A DNA stretch of 51,902 nucleotides, taken from NCBI GenBank assembly GCA_019747875.1, contig JAIEQI010000059.1:1-51902 (forward strand). Direction: 5' to 3'. Made by a program: the position numbers and the translations under genes. The DNA is from Candidatus Obscuribacterales bacterium. Lineage in GTDB: Bacteria; Cyanobacteriota; Vampirovibrionia; Obscuribacterales; Obscuribacteraceae. The notes beneath the pieces were generated by a model. It was given only the letters and a program-made list of their open reading frames with translations. It was not told the origin of the DNA and searched no databases. Shown piece after piece: positions 33,181 to 42,005 of this stretch (positions are counted from its first letter, which is position 1; every line of letters starts with the position of its first letter).

Positions 33181-34452
33181 CTATCCTGCCGAAGCTGCGA
33201 AGGCGGCGCGTGCTTTGACTCTTGCTAAGTAATGGTTGCGCACGTCAACTGCACGGGGATGAATTGTTCGTCCTGATTTGATCAGGTGTTCGAATCCGAG
33301 ATCGTTTGCAACAACGATCGCCTTGTCGAAGTTTATCTCACCATCAATATCCAGTGCCTTCCAAATTGGGTCGGTGTAATCCTTGGGACGGCTTTCTTCC
33401 AGGCAATCGGCCAGAAAAAGTATTTCGGAGAGTTGTGTCATCGGAGCATTACCTAATGTATGCTCGGCGATGGCTGCTAAAAGTTCTTTGTGCGTAATGC
33501 CTAAATCTCGTCGCGCCACTGCTGCGGCGACCGGACCGTGCAGGAGATGTCCGTTTTGCGCTTCGATCGAGCTGAAAGGAACATGCAGGTCGCGCGCCAT
33601 TTGTACAAGGATAGTATCCTTTGTTTCTTTGCAAGCATCATGCAACCATCCACCCAACTCAGCAAGAAATGGATCGCAATGTGATTTGATCGCCAACTCT
33701 TTTGCTATCTTCGCGACACCTTCTGTGTGACGATAACGCTTTTCAGAGTTGCGTGGGCGCACCCACTCCTTAACAAAGTCCAAAGTAATTGATTCAGGAA
33801 TGCCTTCGTACTCACCGTCATCGTCCGGCGAGCAGGGATCGTCATGGACCTCTTGTTCCGTTTTCAGATAGTGTCCTTTTGTCTCGATGATTTGTCGGGC
33901 GGCTATCGGAACCAAGTATCGAAGCGTTTTTCCTTGTCTAATTCTTTCCCGAATGAGGGAACTCGAAATAGGAAGTTGCAAGAAATCGATAATTTCAAAA
34001 GATGCGCCTGCCGGCAACTCCTCTTGCAACTCCTGGCGTGTGACTTGATGGTGGCGCGTTGCGACTAGAATGCGTGCTATTGCAAAAATTCCGTCAGCTT
34101 CGTGCCAATTACGCAGCTCGGGCAAGTTGTCTTGGCCGACTAGAAGATTGAGCCTGCAATCGGGTCCTTCCAACTCTTTTAGTTGTCTAAGTGTATCAAC
34201 TGTGTAAGATGGTCCGTCGCGATCTAATTCGATTCTCGAAGTTTGAAAAAACGGATTTTCTTTGCATGCGGCTTCGACTAGTTCAAATCTATCGTCCGAG
34301 TCTAGAAGGTCATAGCTGCGATGTGGCGGATTTGGGCTCGTTACAACTATAACCTTTTCCATTTTGAACTGGTCTCGTGCAAATTCCGCCAGCATGAGAT
34401 GTCCCCAATGAATTGGGTTGAAAGTTCCGCAGAAGACTCCGATTTCTCGCAT
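33181..34452 (-). CDS. nadD: NadD-YqeK fusion: nicotinate-nucleotide adenylyltransferase plus HD phosphohydrolase
   Basis: The 423-residue protein joins two enzymes. Residues 1-195 are a NadD-type nucleotidyltransferase with GTFNPIHWGH (9-18) and ISSSLIR (162-168), making deamido-NAD from nicotinate mononucleotide and ATP. After a ~25-residue linker, residues ~222-415 form a YqeK-type HD domain: R241-H242, H271-D272 in GWLHDACKE, then LLHGPVAAAVA and an AEHTLG motif. YqeK proteins hydrolyse Ap4A symmetrically. In many bacteria the two genes are adjacent but separate; a fusion couples NAD synthesis with dinucleoside polyphosphate turnover. An AGG lies 6 bases before the ATG. It starts 20 bases downstream of alr, so the two form an operon. 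Confidence 0.93.
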   Translation of the reverse strand: MREIGVFCGTFNPIHWGHLMLAEFARDQFKMEKVIVVTSPNPPHRSYDLLDSDDRFELVEAACKENPFFQTSRIELDRDGPSYTVDTLRQLKELEGPDCRLNLLVGQDNLPELRNWHEADGIFAIARILVATRHHQVTRQELQEELPAGASFEIIDFLQLPISSSLIRERIRQGKTLRYLVPIAARQIIETKGHYLKTEQEVHDDPCSPDDDGEYEGIPESITLDFVKEWVRPRNSEKRYRHTEGVAKIAKELAIKSHCDPFLAELGGWLHDACKETKDTILVQMARDLHVPFSSIEAQNGHLLHGPVAAAVARRDLGITHKELLAAIAEHTLGNAPMTQLSEILFLADCLEESRPKDYTDPIWKALDIDGEINFDKAIVVANDLGFEHLIKSGRTIHPRAVDVRNHYLARVKARAAFAASAG

Positions 34453-34471
34453 ATTTACCTGAGCGAATTGT

Positions 34472-35725
34472 TTAAGTTCCCTGCTCTTGCTCCGATTCAG
34501 CCCTTTCGTTCTGCCGATCTCTGGCGGCTGCGTTTTGCTTTGGTCCTGCCGGTTCCGGCAGATTCAAGTTGCGCGTGTACATGCGTGGCATGCGGGCGCG
34601 TAAGCGGCAAGCAAGTTCATAGGTAATGGTATCAAGTAAGTTGGCCCAAGTCGCCAAGAAAAGCTGATTCTTATCGTCGCTTGCTTCCGATTCGCCATGA
34701 TCAAGCCCGAGCAGTGTGACGACATCGCCCTCCTGTGCTTGTGGGACATCGGTAATATCAAACAACATTTGGTCCATTGAAATGAGACCGACTTGAGAAA
34801 TCTGTTTTCCCATTAGCAGTCCGGTCAGCTTGTTGGATAATCGCCGGTCGATGCCGTCGGCATAACCAATTGGAATGGAAGCTATGCGCGATTTGCGAGA
34901 GCTGGCCCAGGTCAAACTGTAGCCCAATGATTCGCCTTCAGCTATTTCTTGAATGTGATTGATTCTTCCTTTAACCGACATCACTGGAATCACCACATCT
35001 GATACCACGCTCGCTTCAAGCCCATACATATAGAGACCGACACGAACCATGTCAAAATGGGTGAAAGGAAAGCGACGCGCTGCTTCTCCGGATGCCAGGT
35101 GTATCAGGTCCGGCTTTAACCCTGCAGCTTTGACCTTTTCTATTGCCTTATTAAAGGTTTCAGTTTGCTTTCTGGTGAATTCCTCTTCGTCGGCTTTGGC
35201 AAAGTGTGAGAAAAGCCCTGTCAAGCGCAGTTCCGGGTTCTTCTTGAGTGCTTCGATCACGTCGTCAATATGCTCAAGTGCTACACCAAGTCGGTGCATT
35301 CCCGTATCTATCTTTAAATGTATGCTCGCGCTTCGATTTTGACGCCGACAACTTTCCGCGATGTCGGCTATTTGACTACTGCTTGTAACCGTAATATTGA
35401 GATCTGCGTCAAGGGCTGCGGCCACCGCCCACGAGGGACACGGGCTTAAAACCAGAATTGGTTGCCGAACGCCTGCTACGCGCAATTGACAACCTTCGTC
35501 AATTGAAGCCACTCCAAGCCAGTCGGCACCACATGCAGTCAAAACATTAGCAACTCCGACAGCTCCGTGACCGTACGCGTCGCTCTTAACAACTGCCATT
35601 AGACGGGTTCCGGGGTTTAACCAAGAACGGATTACGGCAATGTTACGCTCGATTGCGTTGAGGTCAACTTCGACCCAAGCGTCGCGCCGGAGCGAGGAAA
35701 TCATCGATTGGCGATTCGCAAGCAT
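34472..35725 (-). CDS. alr: Alanine racemase
   Basis: The 417-residue PLP enzyme interconverts L- and D-alanine for peptidoglycan. It shows the PLP lysine K47 in AVVKSDAYGHG, the conserved HLKIDTGMHRLG stretch, and the catalytic tyrosine Y269 in SLGYSLTW followed by IPIGYADG. A C-terminal extension of about 35 residues after the LACRLRARMPRMYTR region is charged and likely disordered, and it is longer than usual. The start at 35725 was chosen because the conserved domain begins at AWVEVDLNAIERNI (residue ~16). It lies upstream of nadD-yqeK in the same direction and divergently from HU. Confidence 0.96.
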   Translation of the reverse strand: MLANRQSMISSLRRDAWVEVDLNAIERNIAVIRSWLNPGTRLMAVVKSDAYGHGAVGVANVLTACGADWLGVASIDEGCQLRVAGVRQPILVLSPCPSWAVAAALDADLNITVTSSSQIADIAESCRRQNRSASIHLKIDTGMHRLGVALEHIDDVIEALKKNPELRLTGLFSHFAKADEEEFTRKQTETFNKAIEKVKAAGLKPDLIHLASGEAARRFPFTHFDMVRVGLYMYGLEASVVSDVVIPVMSVKGRINHIQEIAEGESLGYSLTWASSRKSRIASIPIGYADGIDRRLSNKLTGLLMGKQISQVGLISMDQMLFDITDVPQAQEGDVVTLLGLDHGESEASDDKNQLFLATWANLLDTITYELACRLRARMPRMYTRNLNLPEPAGPKQNAAARDRQNERAESEQEQGT

Positions 35726-35775
35726 TAGTAAACTCTCTCAAACTCTCTGGTTGAAAAGCTTTGTCTCACCGAAGT

Positions 35776-35789
35776 TTATGCTAGCATAA
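35776..35789. promoter_or_regulatory. 14-base perfect palindrome within a 27-base imperfect one, between alr and HU
   Basis: TTATGCTAGCATAA (35776-35789) is a perfect palindrome; CGAAG (35770-35774) and CTTCG (35792-35796) extend it outward with a small offset. It lies between the divergent alr and HU genes and looks like an operator. The regulator is unknown. Confidence 0.45.
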
Positions 35790-35947
35790 GGCTTCGAGAA
35801 CACACTTGAAAGCTAAAGTGGAAATCTTCTTGTAAGGTTTCCTACACTAAGTTTTCACTGGTCCATCCGGAATGATCAAAAGCGATCTAAGTGAGTTCGA
35901 ATTCCGTAGGTGTCCCGTTAGCATGGGTAAATTGTGGGGTTAAAGCC

Positions 35948-36229
35948 TTGAATAAAGCTGATTTGGTTGATGTAGTTGCTAAAGAAGCTGGTACCACCAA
36001 GAAAGATGCTGAAACAGTAATCAACATTATGATGGAAACCATCATCAAGACTGTTGCAACTGGCGATAAGGTAACTCTTGTCGGATTCGGTACTTTCGAA
36101 GCCCGCCAGCGTAAAGCTCGCACCGGTCGCAATCCTAAGACCAACGAGCCGATTCAGATTCCAGCAAAGAGAGTTGCTGGCTTCCGTGTCGGTAAAGAAT
36201 TCGGCGAAGCAGTGAACAAGAAACGCTAA
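35948..36229 (+). CDS. HU-family DNA-binding protein (TTG start)
   Basis: The 93-residue histone-like protein runs from the TTG at 35948, with GGGG eight bases upstream. The frame is open further back to 35891, but HU proteins start MNKADLVDVV, exactly where the TTG falls, so the longer reading is rejected. It has the beta-arm motif RTGRNPKTNEPIQIPAKRVAGFRVGKEF and helix TKKDAETVINIMMETI. HU dimers bend and coat DNA. A T-tailed terminator overlaps its stop codon, giving a monocistronic message. Confidence 0.95.
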   Translation: MNKADLVDVVAKEAGTTKKDAETVINIMMETIIKTVATGDKVTLVGFGTFEARQRKARTGRNPKTNEPIQIPAKRVAGFRVGKEFGEAVNKKR

Positions 36230-36242
36230 TAAGGCGTTTTTT
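36221..36242 (+). terminator. Intrinsic terminator overlapping the HU stop codon
   Basis: AAACGC (36221-36226) and GCGTTT (36234-36239) form a 6-bp stem around a TAATAAG loop that includes the stop codon, followed by TTTTTT (36237-36242). Confidence 0.8.
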
Positions 36243-36365
36243 GAAATCACTCTAAGCTGAACCTCGCTTACACTGTCGTCTGCTTCCAGCTTTTAGTCGA
36301 GTGCTAAACTATCAGGGCCAAGTATTTGGCACTTGTGGTGAGCCCTCTCAAGGAGCGACTGAATT

Positions 36366-37364
36366 TTGGAATCCGCGAAAGTAGCTGTAATTGGGGTTGG
36401 TAACTGGGGAAAGAACCTGGTCAGGAATTTTGCCAACCTTGGCGCCCTGTCCATGGTCTGCGATCTGGACAGCAATAGGCTTGCCACCGTTGAGAAGGAT
36501 TTTCCTTCTGTGCGAGTGACAAATAGTCTAGATGCTGTGCTTAAAGATACAGAAGTGAAGGCTGTCGTTGTGGCTACGCCCAGCGACAGCCATTTTCCTG
36601 TGGCAAAACAAGCACTTCTGGCCGGTAAGCATGTCTATGTCGAAAAGCCGCTAGCAAGAGATGTCAGGCATGCTGAAGAGCTCGATCAACTTGCAACCGA
36701 ACGCAATTTGATTTTGATGGTTGGGCACCTGCTTCTTTATCATCCTGCGGTGAACCTTCTCAAAGATTTGATTGCCTCGGGAGAATTGGGCGAGCTTCGT
36801 TTTATTCGCTCCGACAGAATGAATTTCAATCCCAACCGACGCGATCATTGGAGCGTTCTTTGGGATTTGGCTCCGCACGATATATCAATGATGGCCTATT
36901 TACTCGATTGTCAGGACGTAGAGGCCGATCGTGTCGGCGGCTGGGACGCTGATGGGCATGGCGTTATCGACGTGGCTTATCTTGATCTTGAATTCAACAC
37001 GAAGGGACGAGTGATTCCCGGGCAGGTAAGAAACAGTTGGATCGATCCGCAAAAGCTAGTTAGGTTGACGGTTAATGGCAGTCTCAAAACCGCCGTTCTC
37101 AACGATCATCAAGCTGACAATAAATTGGCGCTGCATAGTTTGACTCCGGCAGGGCGTATGGTTGTTGAGTATCCGGAATATTCGGACATGGAACCGTTGC
37201 ATCTTGAGTGCGAGCATTTCCTAAAATGCGTAAGCACCGGACAGCGACCTCGCACCGATGCCAATAATGCATATGCCGTTCTTCGCGTTTTGTCTGATGT
37301 TGAGGAGCGCTTGTCGCGCCGTCCTGCCGTCAAAGCCGCAGCAGCAGCCGCTGCTAATTCATGA
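36366..37364 (+). CDS. Gfo/Idh/MocA-family oxidoreductase
   Basis: The 332-residue NAD(P)-dependent oxidoreductase starts at TTG 36366, with AAGGAG nine bases upstream. It has the Rossmann motif GVGNWGKN (~residue 10-17), an acidic residue after the second strand (CDLDSNR), the EKPLA motif of the family (near residue 98) and a GHLLLYHPAV stretch near the catalytic region. The C-terminal domain is the usual alpha/beta substrate-binding half. Members act on sugars or sugar nucleotides; the particular substrate cannot be read from the sequence. It ends in an Ala-rich tail. It stands alone in front of tRNA-Gly. Confidence 0.9.
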   Translation: MESAKVAVIGVGNWGKNLVRNFANLGALSMVCDLDSNRLATVEKDFPSVRVTNSLDAVLKDTEVKAVVVATPSDSHFPVAKQALLAGKHVYVEKPLARDVRHAEELDQLATERNLILMVGHLLLYHPAVNLLKDLIASGELGELRFIRSDRMNFNPNRRDHWSVLWDLAPHDISMMAYLLDCQDVEADRVGGWDADGHGVIDVAYLDLEFNTKGRVIPGQVRNSWIDPQKLVRLTVNGSLKTAVLNDHQADNKLALHSLTPAGRMVVEYPEYSDMEPLHLECEHFLKCVSTGQRPRTDANNAYAVLRVLSDVEERLSRRPAVKAAAAAAANS

Positions 37365-37493
37365 AGTCTGCTCACTTCACCTATTTATTGGGTACGCCCA
37401 GTTGAGTTGACCAAAGATGAAATTGGTCAGTTGCTTATGTGATTCGGCTATTGAGATCTCGAAGATCGCAATTGTTAACACAAGGCGATCAAG
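37365..37493. other. Short non-coding stretch before tRNA-Gly promoter
   Basis: I see no gene, repeat or convincing terminator here. Confidence 0.4.
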
Positions 37494-37523
37494 TTGTACG
37501 CCTTTTTCGTCGTGCAATATAAT
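37494..37523 (+). promoter_or_regulatory. Promoter of tRNA-Gly
   Basis: TTGTAC (37494-37499) and a perfect TATAAT (37518-37523) are 18 bases apart. The expected RNA start near 37530 is about 7 bases before the tRNA. Confidence 0.8.
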
Positions 37524-37536
37524 GATAGGACTGAAT

Positions 37537-37611
<75 letters not shown>

Positions 37612-37627
37612 TTTTTCACAAGTCTAG

Positions 37628-37661
37628 AATTCACTGCGGCAATTGCGCGGTGAATTTTTTT
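37628..37661 (+). terminator. Strong intrinsic terminator after tRNA-Gly
   Basis: AATTCACTGCG (37628-37638) pairs with CGCGGTGAATT (37646-37656), an 11-bp stem with one G-T pair and a 7-base loop, followed by seven T residues. Confidence 0.92.
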
Positions 37662-37752
37662 GTTCCAAATTTTCTTTTGCTCGGTTAAAGTAATATGGAT
37701 TACTAGCGACCTTCCATTTGTTTTGCCAGGAATTCTGCCGAGGAGGCATTAG

Positions 37753-38229
37753 ATGAGCGAGCCAGAGCCTAAGCCTGGAGATGATAAGCCTGACACGCAA
37801 AAGGATACGGCAAAACTTCAAACGCACGATGTAGGTCAGCGCCGCTCTCGCTGGCTTAGCAGTTTGGCTGCCCTGCGCTATGTCAGCGGAGTGCAAAAAG
37901 ATAACGAAATCAAAGTGCGCGATAGCGACAAAGCAACTGCCATCTCGCTTCTTCTTTGCTGCGCCGCTGCACTGGTTTGTCTTGTGGTGCCCGGATTTGA
38001 GGCGTATCGTGTTACCTTCGTTCTGGCGGCCGATGTCTTAGTCGGCATTTCGCTGCTGGCTTATGTAGCCAATAGATTTGGTATCGTAACAACATTTCTA
38101 CCTCGTCAAGCGCTTCTAACATGGCAACTCATGCTTGGTTCGAGCTTGCTAGGAATTTTCCTCACAATAAATCTGGCGATGATCATTGCAAGTGTCATTC
38201 AGAATACAAAGATCATCATTCCGCCATAA
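37753..38229 (+). CDS. Small integral membrane protein, three predicted helices
   Basis: I recognise no family. The 158-residue product has a charged N-terminal ~58 residues and membrane helices at about 61-80 (ATAISLLLCCAAALVCLVVP), 86-106 and 121-148. GAGGAGG lies seven bases before the ATG. It lies between tRNA-Gly and the trigger-factor gene and is probably monocistronic. Such small membrane proteins are often lineage-specific. Confidence 0.75.
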   Translation: MSEPEPKPGDDKPDTQKDTAKLQTHDVGQRRSRWLSSLAALRYVSGVQKDNEIKVRDSDKATAISLLLCCAAALVCLVVPGFEAYRVTFVLAADVLVGISLLAYVANRFGIVTTFLPRQALLTWQLMLGSSLLGIFLTINLAMIIASVIQNTKIIIPP

Positions 38230-38432
38230 GCTTCGGCGAGGGATCCAAAAACTAAACAAATTCCCTTCAAGTCCTGAGCCGGTGAGCCCTGCGTGCTAAA
38301 ATCGGTTGTTTTATTATGCGCAGAGCCATGAAGATTTCGGCTCGCATTGCGCCCCCGGATCCTCATCTTAATTAGAATCCGAAGCAGGCATAAATCCTGC
38401 GCTCCCAACCGAAACTTGAAGGAAAACAGGTC
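38230..38432. other. Intergenic region before tig
   Basis: The 203 bases hold no gene that I can support and no strong terminator; the tig promoter presumably lies here. Confidence 0.35.
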
Positions 38433-39794
38433 ATGAAGAAAACTCTCGAAAAGGAAGGCAACAACATAATCAAGGTTGGCCTGGAAATCGAGGCGGATAG
38501 AGCTATGAAGGCTTACGAAGTCGCTTGCAGGCAAATGAGCCATCGTCTGAATATCCCCGGATTCCGCCGTGGTAAGGCGCCTCGCAATATTGTCGAGAGA
38601 GCAGTCGGCGTTGACTATCTCAAGAGAGAAGCCCTAGAGAACCTGGTGCCGGAAGTTCTCGGACAAGTCATTCAGGACGAAAAACTGGATATCATCACGG
38701 AGCCGCAGCTCGAGTCGTATGAGTTCGAACTCGGTTCGCCGCTAAAACTGAATGCCAGCTTTGAGGTCAGACCAGAAGTCAATCTCGGCAACTATCGCGG
38801 ACTGAAAGTTGATGTCCCGGAAGCGAAATTGCCTGGTGATGCGATTGACCGTGCACTAAACAACTTGGCTGAAGCTCGTTCAACGCTGCAAGCTGTTGAT
38901 CCTCGTCCTATACAACAGGGTGATACCGCATTACTCGATTTTGAGTGCTTCGTAGATGGTCAATTGGTGCCGGACGGCAAAGCCGAAGGTGTTTTGCTCG
39001 AAGTGAAGGAAGGTAATTTCTTGCCTGGCTTCTGCGATCAATTGGTCGGCAAAGAGCCCGGAAAAGAAGCCAACATCACAGCCCGTTTCCCCGATAACTA
39101 CCGGAAGACAGAACTTGCCGGCAAGGAAGCTGTTTTCAAAGTAAACGTCAAGGAAATTCGCACCCGCGTTCTTCCTGAAATCAACGAAGATTTCGCCAAG
39201 TCCATCAACCAGGAGTCTCTCGAAACATTGAAAAATGCGTTAACAGAGCGTATGGAGATGGAAATCAAACAAGAAAACGAAGCGCGCAGCCAAAAGGCGA
39301 TTGTTGATGCTGTCGTTGCCAACGCCAATGTGCAAATTCCAGATTCAATGATCGAACGTGAAACGAATCTACTGCTCCAACACCTCAAGCGTATGGTTGA
39401 GGACAACGGTCGTAGCTGGGAAGCGTTCGTGAACGCCAAAGAATACGTTGATATCTTCAAAGAGAAGAAGGAAGAAGCGAAAACCCGAGTTCTTACTTCT
39501 TTAGTCCTCGGCGCCATCGTCAGAGCTGAAAACATGACCGTGGCCGAGGAAGAAGCGGCTCCTTACCTGGCAGAGCTCATATCCCGCTATAATGTACCTG
39601 TAGAGCGTGTGCGGCAGGATGAAGGAGTGAGAAGAGCGTTCGAAACCCTCAGCCGCCAAGCTATGGAAGAAGCCTTGACACGAAAAGTTGTTGATTTCCT
39701 TCTGGCTCAGTCAGAAATTAATTATGTGCCTGAGCCGGAAAAAACGGAAGAAACAGAAGAAACCAAGACTGAAGAGGCTTCACAGCCAGCATAA
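38433..39794 (+). CDS. tig: Trigger factor
   Basis: The 453-residue ribosome-bound chaperone and prolyl isomerase has the ribosome-binding loop GFRRGKAP at residues 43-50, an FKBP-type PPIase domain at ~160-245 (GDTALLDFECFVDGQLV), and a helical C-terminal chaperone domain with repeated arms to ~430. An acidic Glu/Thr-rich tail closes it. It catches nascent chains at the exit tunnel. It is first in the tig-clpP-clpX-lon block, a conserved arrangement; the tig-clpP gap (128 bases) holds a large inverted repeat. Confidence 0.97.
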   Translation: MKKTLEKEGNNIIKVGLEIEADRAMKAYEVACRQMSHRLNIPGFRRGKAPRNIVERAVGVDYLKREALENLVPEVLGQVIQDEKLDIITEPQLESYEFELGSPLKLNASFEVRPEVNLGNYRGLKVDVPEAKLPGDAIDRALNNLAEARSTLQAVDPRPIQQGDTALLDFECFVDGQLVPDGKAEGVLLEVKEGNFLPGFCDQLVGKEPGKEANITARFPDNYRKTELAGKEAVFKVNVKEIRTRVLPEINEDFAKSINQESLETLKNALTERMEMEIKQENEARSQKAIVDAVVANANVQIPDSMIERETNLLLQHLKRMVEDNGRSWEAFVNAKEYVDIFKEKKEEAKTRVLTSLVLGAIVRAENMTVAEEEAAPYLAELISRYNVPVERVRQDEGVRRAFETLSRQAMEEALTRKVVDFLLAQSEINYVPEPEKTEETEETKTEEASQPA

Positions 39795-39798
39795 AAAT

Positions 39799-39867
39799 TG
39801 TCAAGAAATGACTAGGAGCTAGACGAATAGACCCATTTCTTGACACAATCTCATAAACAGGTATCTT
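39799..39867 (+). promoter_or_regulatory. Inverted repeat overlapping a consensus -35, clpP promoter
   Basis: TGTCAAGAAATG (39799-39810) and CATTTCTTGACA (39834-39845) are perfect 12-base arms; CTAG-GAG-CTAG (39812-39822) lies in the loop. The last arm contains a consensus -35, TTGACA (39840-39845), followed 16 bases later by TATCTT (39862-39867). The arm pairing and the promoter overlap, so this could be a tig terminator/attenuator fused to a clpP promoter, or an operator for a stress regulator. Confidence 0.65.
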
Positions 39868-39922
39868 TCCATAAGGACCACCGTTCTCAGCCACTAGAGG
39901 ATAGAAGGTAGAAAAGAAGCAA

Positions 39923-40594
39923 ATGAACATTGATCCCAACCAAATTAGACGCGATCTTTATCAAATAACGAGCATTGCGCCGGGTTATTATTACCCGCCC
40001 ACCGTTATCGAAACGACTGCCCGCGGCGAACGCGCCTTTGACATTTTTTCAAGACTACTGCGTGAGCGCATCATATTCTTGGGCACTCCAATCGATGACA
40101 CTGTCGCCAATATGGTTGTGGCTCAGCTTCTGCTGCTAGAGGGCGAAGATCCAGAGAAAGACATCAAACTCTACATTAATTCGCCAGGCGGCTCCGTCAC
40201 TGCCGGCATGGCAATTTATGACACGATGCAGCATATCCGCTCCGATGTTACGACCATCTGTTTGGGTCAAGCAGCAAGTATGGGCGCATTCCTTCTTTCA
40301 GCCGGTCAAAAAGGCAAGCGTCTTGCGCTTCCGCATTCGCGAGTCCTCATCCACCAACCGCTCGGTGGAGCACAAGGACAAGCAACGGACATCGAAATCG
40401 CCGCTCGCGAAATCATTCGCATCAAGCGCGAACTGAACGAGCTTCTTGCTCAACACACCGGACAATCGGTAAAGCAGATAGAGAAAGATACAGACAGAGA
40501 CAACATAATGACTGCTACGGAAGCCAAGAATTATGGTCTTGTGGATGAAGTTGTTGTGCGCCTTGATCAAGCGCCAAACTTGTCCGCGGTTTAG
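39923..40594 (+). CDS. clpP: ATP-dependent Clp protease proteolytic subunit
   Basis: The 223-residue serine protease has the triad S119 (AASMGA), H144 (LIHQPLGG) and D193 (TDRDN), all present. The N-terminal region before residue 33 would be a processed propeptide or axial loop. It assembles as a tetradecamer and works with ClpX. AGAAGGTAG lies before the start, a motif also seen before clpX. It is 19 bases upstream of clpX. Confidence 0.97.
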   Translation: MNIDPNQIRRDLYQITSIAPGYYYPPTVIETTARGERAFDIFSRLLRERIIFLGTPIDDTVANMVVAQLLLLEGEDPEKDIKLYINSPGGSVTAGMAIYDTMQHIRSDVTTICLGQAASMGAFLLSAGQKGKRLALPHSRVLIHQPLGGAQGQATDIEIAAREIIRIKRELNELLAQHTGQSVKQIEKDTDRDNIMTATEAKNYGLVDEVVVRLDQAPNLSAV

Positions 40595-40613
40595 TTTCTA
40601 GAAGGTAGCTCAA

Positions 40614-41918
40614 ATGCCCAAGCAATCTGACAACAGGCTGAAGTGTTCGTTTTGCGGTAAAAGCCAAGACCAGGTCAAAAAACTGATTGCCGGTCCTGGC
40701 GTATACATCTGTGACGAGTGTGTAGACCTATGCAATGAGATTCTTGATGAAGAACTCTTTGAAGGCAGCACGCCGCAACCGGCTCCGCAAGAGACCGGAC
40801 CACCGAAGCTAGTTGATGTTCCGAAACCGAAGGAGATCAAAAATTTCCTTGACCAGCACATCGTTGGTCAGAATTCGGCGAAGAAAGTGCTTTCAGTAGC
40901 GGTGTACAACCACTACAAGCGCATCAATCACAACACTGAAATGTCAGATCAAATTGAGATTCAGAAGTCGAATATCATGCTGATTGGACCAACTGGTTCC
41001 GGCAAAACCCTTCTGGCTCAAACGCTTGCTAAATTCCTCGATGTACCTTTTGCAGTTGCAGACGCCACCACTTTGACAGAAGCTGGTTACGTCGGTGAAG
41101 ACGTAGAAAATATTCTTCTGCGTCTTTATCAAGCTGCCGACTATGACATCAAGAAAGCCGAGCGCGGAATTATCTACATCGATGAAATCGATAAGATTTC
41201 CCGCAAATCAGAAAACACCAGTATTACTCGAGATGTCAGCGGTGAAGGTGTACAGCAAGCACTGCTCAAGATGATTGAAGGCACTTTGGCTAATGTGCCG
41301 CCGCAAGGTGGCCGTAAACATCCACATCAAGAGTTTATTCAGATTAACACTCAGAACATTCTCTTTGTATGCGGTGGTGCATTCGTCGGTTTAGAAAAGA
41401 TCGTCGAGCAACGCGTATCTTCAGATCGCAGCATCGGCTTCGGCAACTCGCAACCACTCACACAGTGGGAGCGCGAGCAAAGAGCCAGCAAGATTTTGAA
41501 AGACGTGATTCCGGATGACCTGATGAAGTTCGGTATGATTCCGGAGTTCATTGGTCGCGTACCAGTTATTGCTACGCTCGATGCACTCGATGTCGATGCA
41601 TTGGTCAGCATCCTGGTCGAACCGAAGAATGCCGTGCTCAAGCAATACGAGCAACTTCTCAAACTTGATGGGGTGCAATTGAAGTTTGACGATGAAGCTG
41701 TCAAATCAATCGCCGAAGAAGCAATCAAGCGCAAAACTGGCGCCCGCGCATTGCGTTCTATCGTCGAAGAGATCATGCTTGATGTTATGTATGAAGTTCC
41801 TTCCCGCAATGATGTGAAGACTTGTCATATCACAAAGGAACTCGTCGAGAAGCGCTCATCGGCTGAACTGCTCGAGCTGCCGACAACCAACGCCAAACTG
41901 AAAGGCGAAATCGCTTAA
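40614..41918 (+). CDS. clpX: ATP-dependent Clp protease ATP-binding subunit ClpX
   Basis: The 434-residue AAA+ unfoldase has an N-terminal four-cysteine zinc module (C11, C14, C33, C36), Walker A GPTGSGKT at 125-132, Walker [11 protein letters not shown], and the ClpP-contacting loop motif in the IGF-type position, here reading IGFG near residue 267. It unfolds tagged substrates and feeds them to ClpP. It is cotranscribed with clpP. Confidence 0.97.
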   Translation: MPKQSDNRLKCSFCGKSQDQVKKLIAGPGVYICDECVDLCNEILDEELFEGSTPQPAPQETGPPKLVDVPKPKEIKNFLDQHIVGQNSAKKVLSVAVYNHYKRINHNTEMSDQIEIQKSNIMLIGPTGSGKTLLAQTLAKFLDVPFAVADATTLTEAGYVGEDVENILLRLYQAADYDIKKAERGIIYIDEIDKISRKSENTSITRDVSGEGVQQALLKMIEGTLANVPPQGGRKHPHQEFIQINTQNILFVCGGAFVGLEKIVEQRVSSDRSIGFGNSQPLTQWEREQRASKILKDVIPDDLMKFGMIPEFIGRVPVIATLDALDVDALVSILVEPKNAVLKQYEQLLKLDGVQLKFDDEAVKSIAEEAIKRKTGARALRSIVEEIMLDVMYEVPSRNDVKTCHITKELVEKRSSAELLELPTTNAKLKGEIA

Positions 41919-41923
41919 GGAAT

Positions 41924-41947
41924 GATGCTCGAACTCTAAAGAGCATC
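41924..41947 (+). other. Hairpin between clpX and lon
   Basis: GATGCTC (41924-41930) and GAGCATC (41941-41947) form a 7-bp stem with a 10-base loop immediately after clpX. No T-run follows, so it may slow or process the transcript rather than end it. Confidence 0.4.
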
Positions 41948-42005
41948 GTTGCCGGCGCAAAATCATAGAGCTTTTGAGGATTGAACTTTCCGTTCAATTG
42001 ATCGC

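Noticed and set aside
35891..36229. Longer HU reading from 35891
   Set aside because: HU family start MNKADLVDVV falls at the TTG at 35948, which has its own ribosome binding site; the 19 extra residues are not HU-like.
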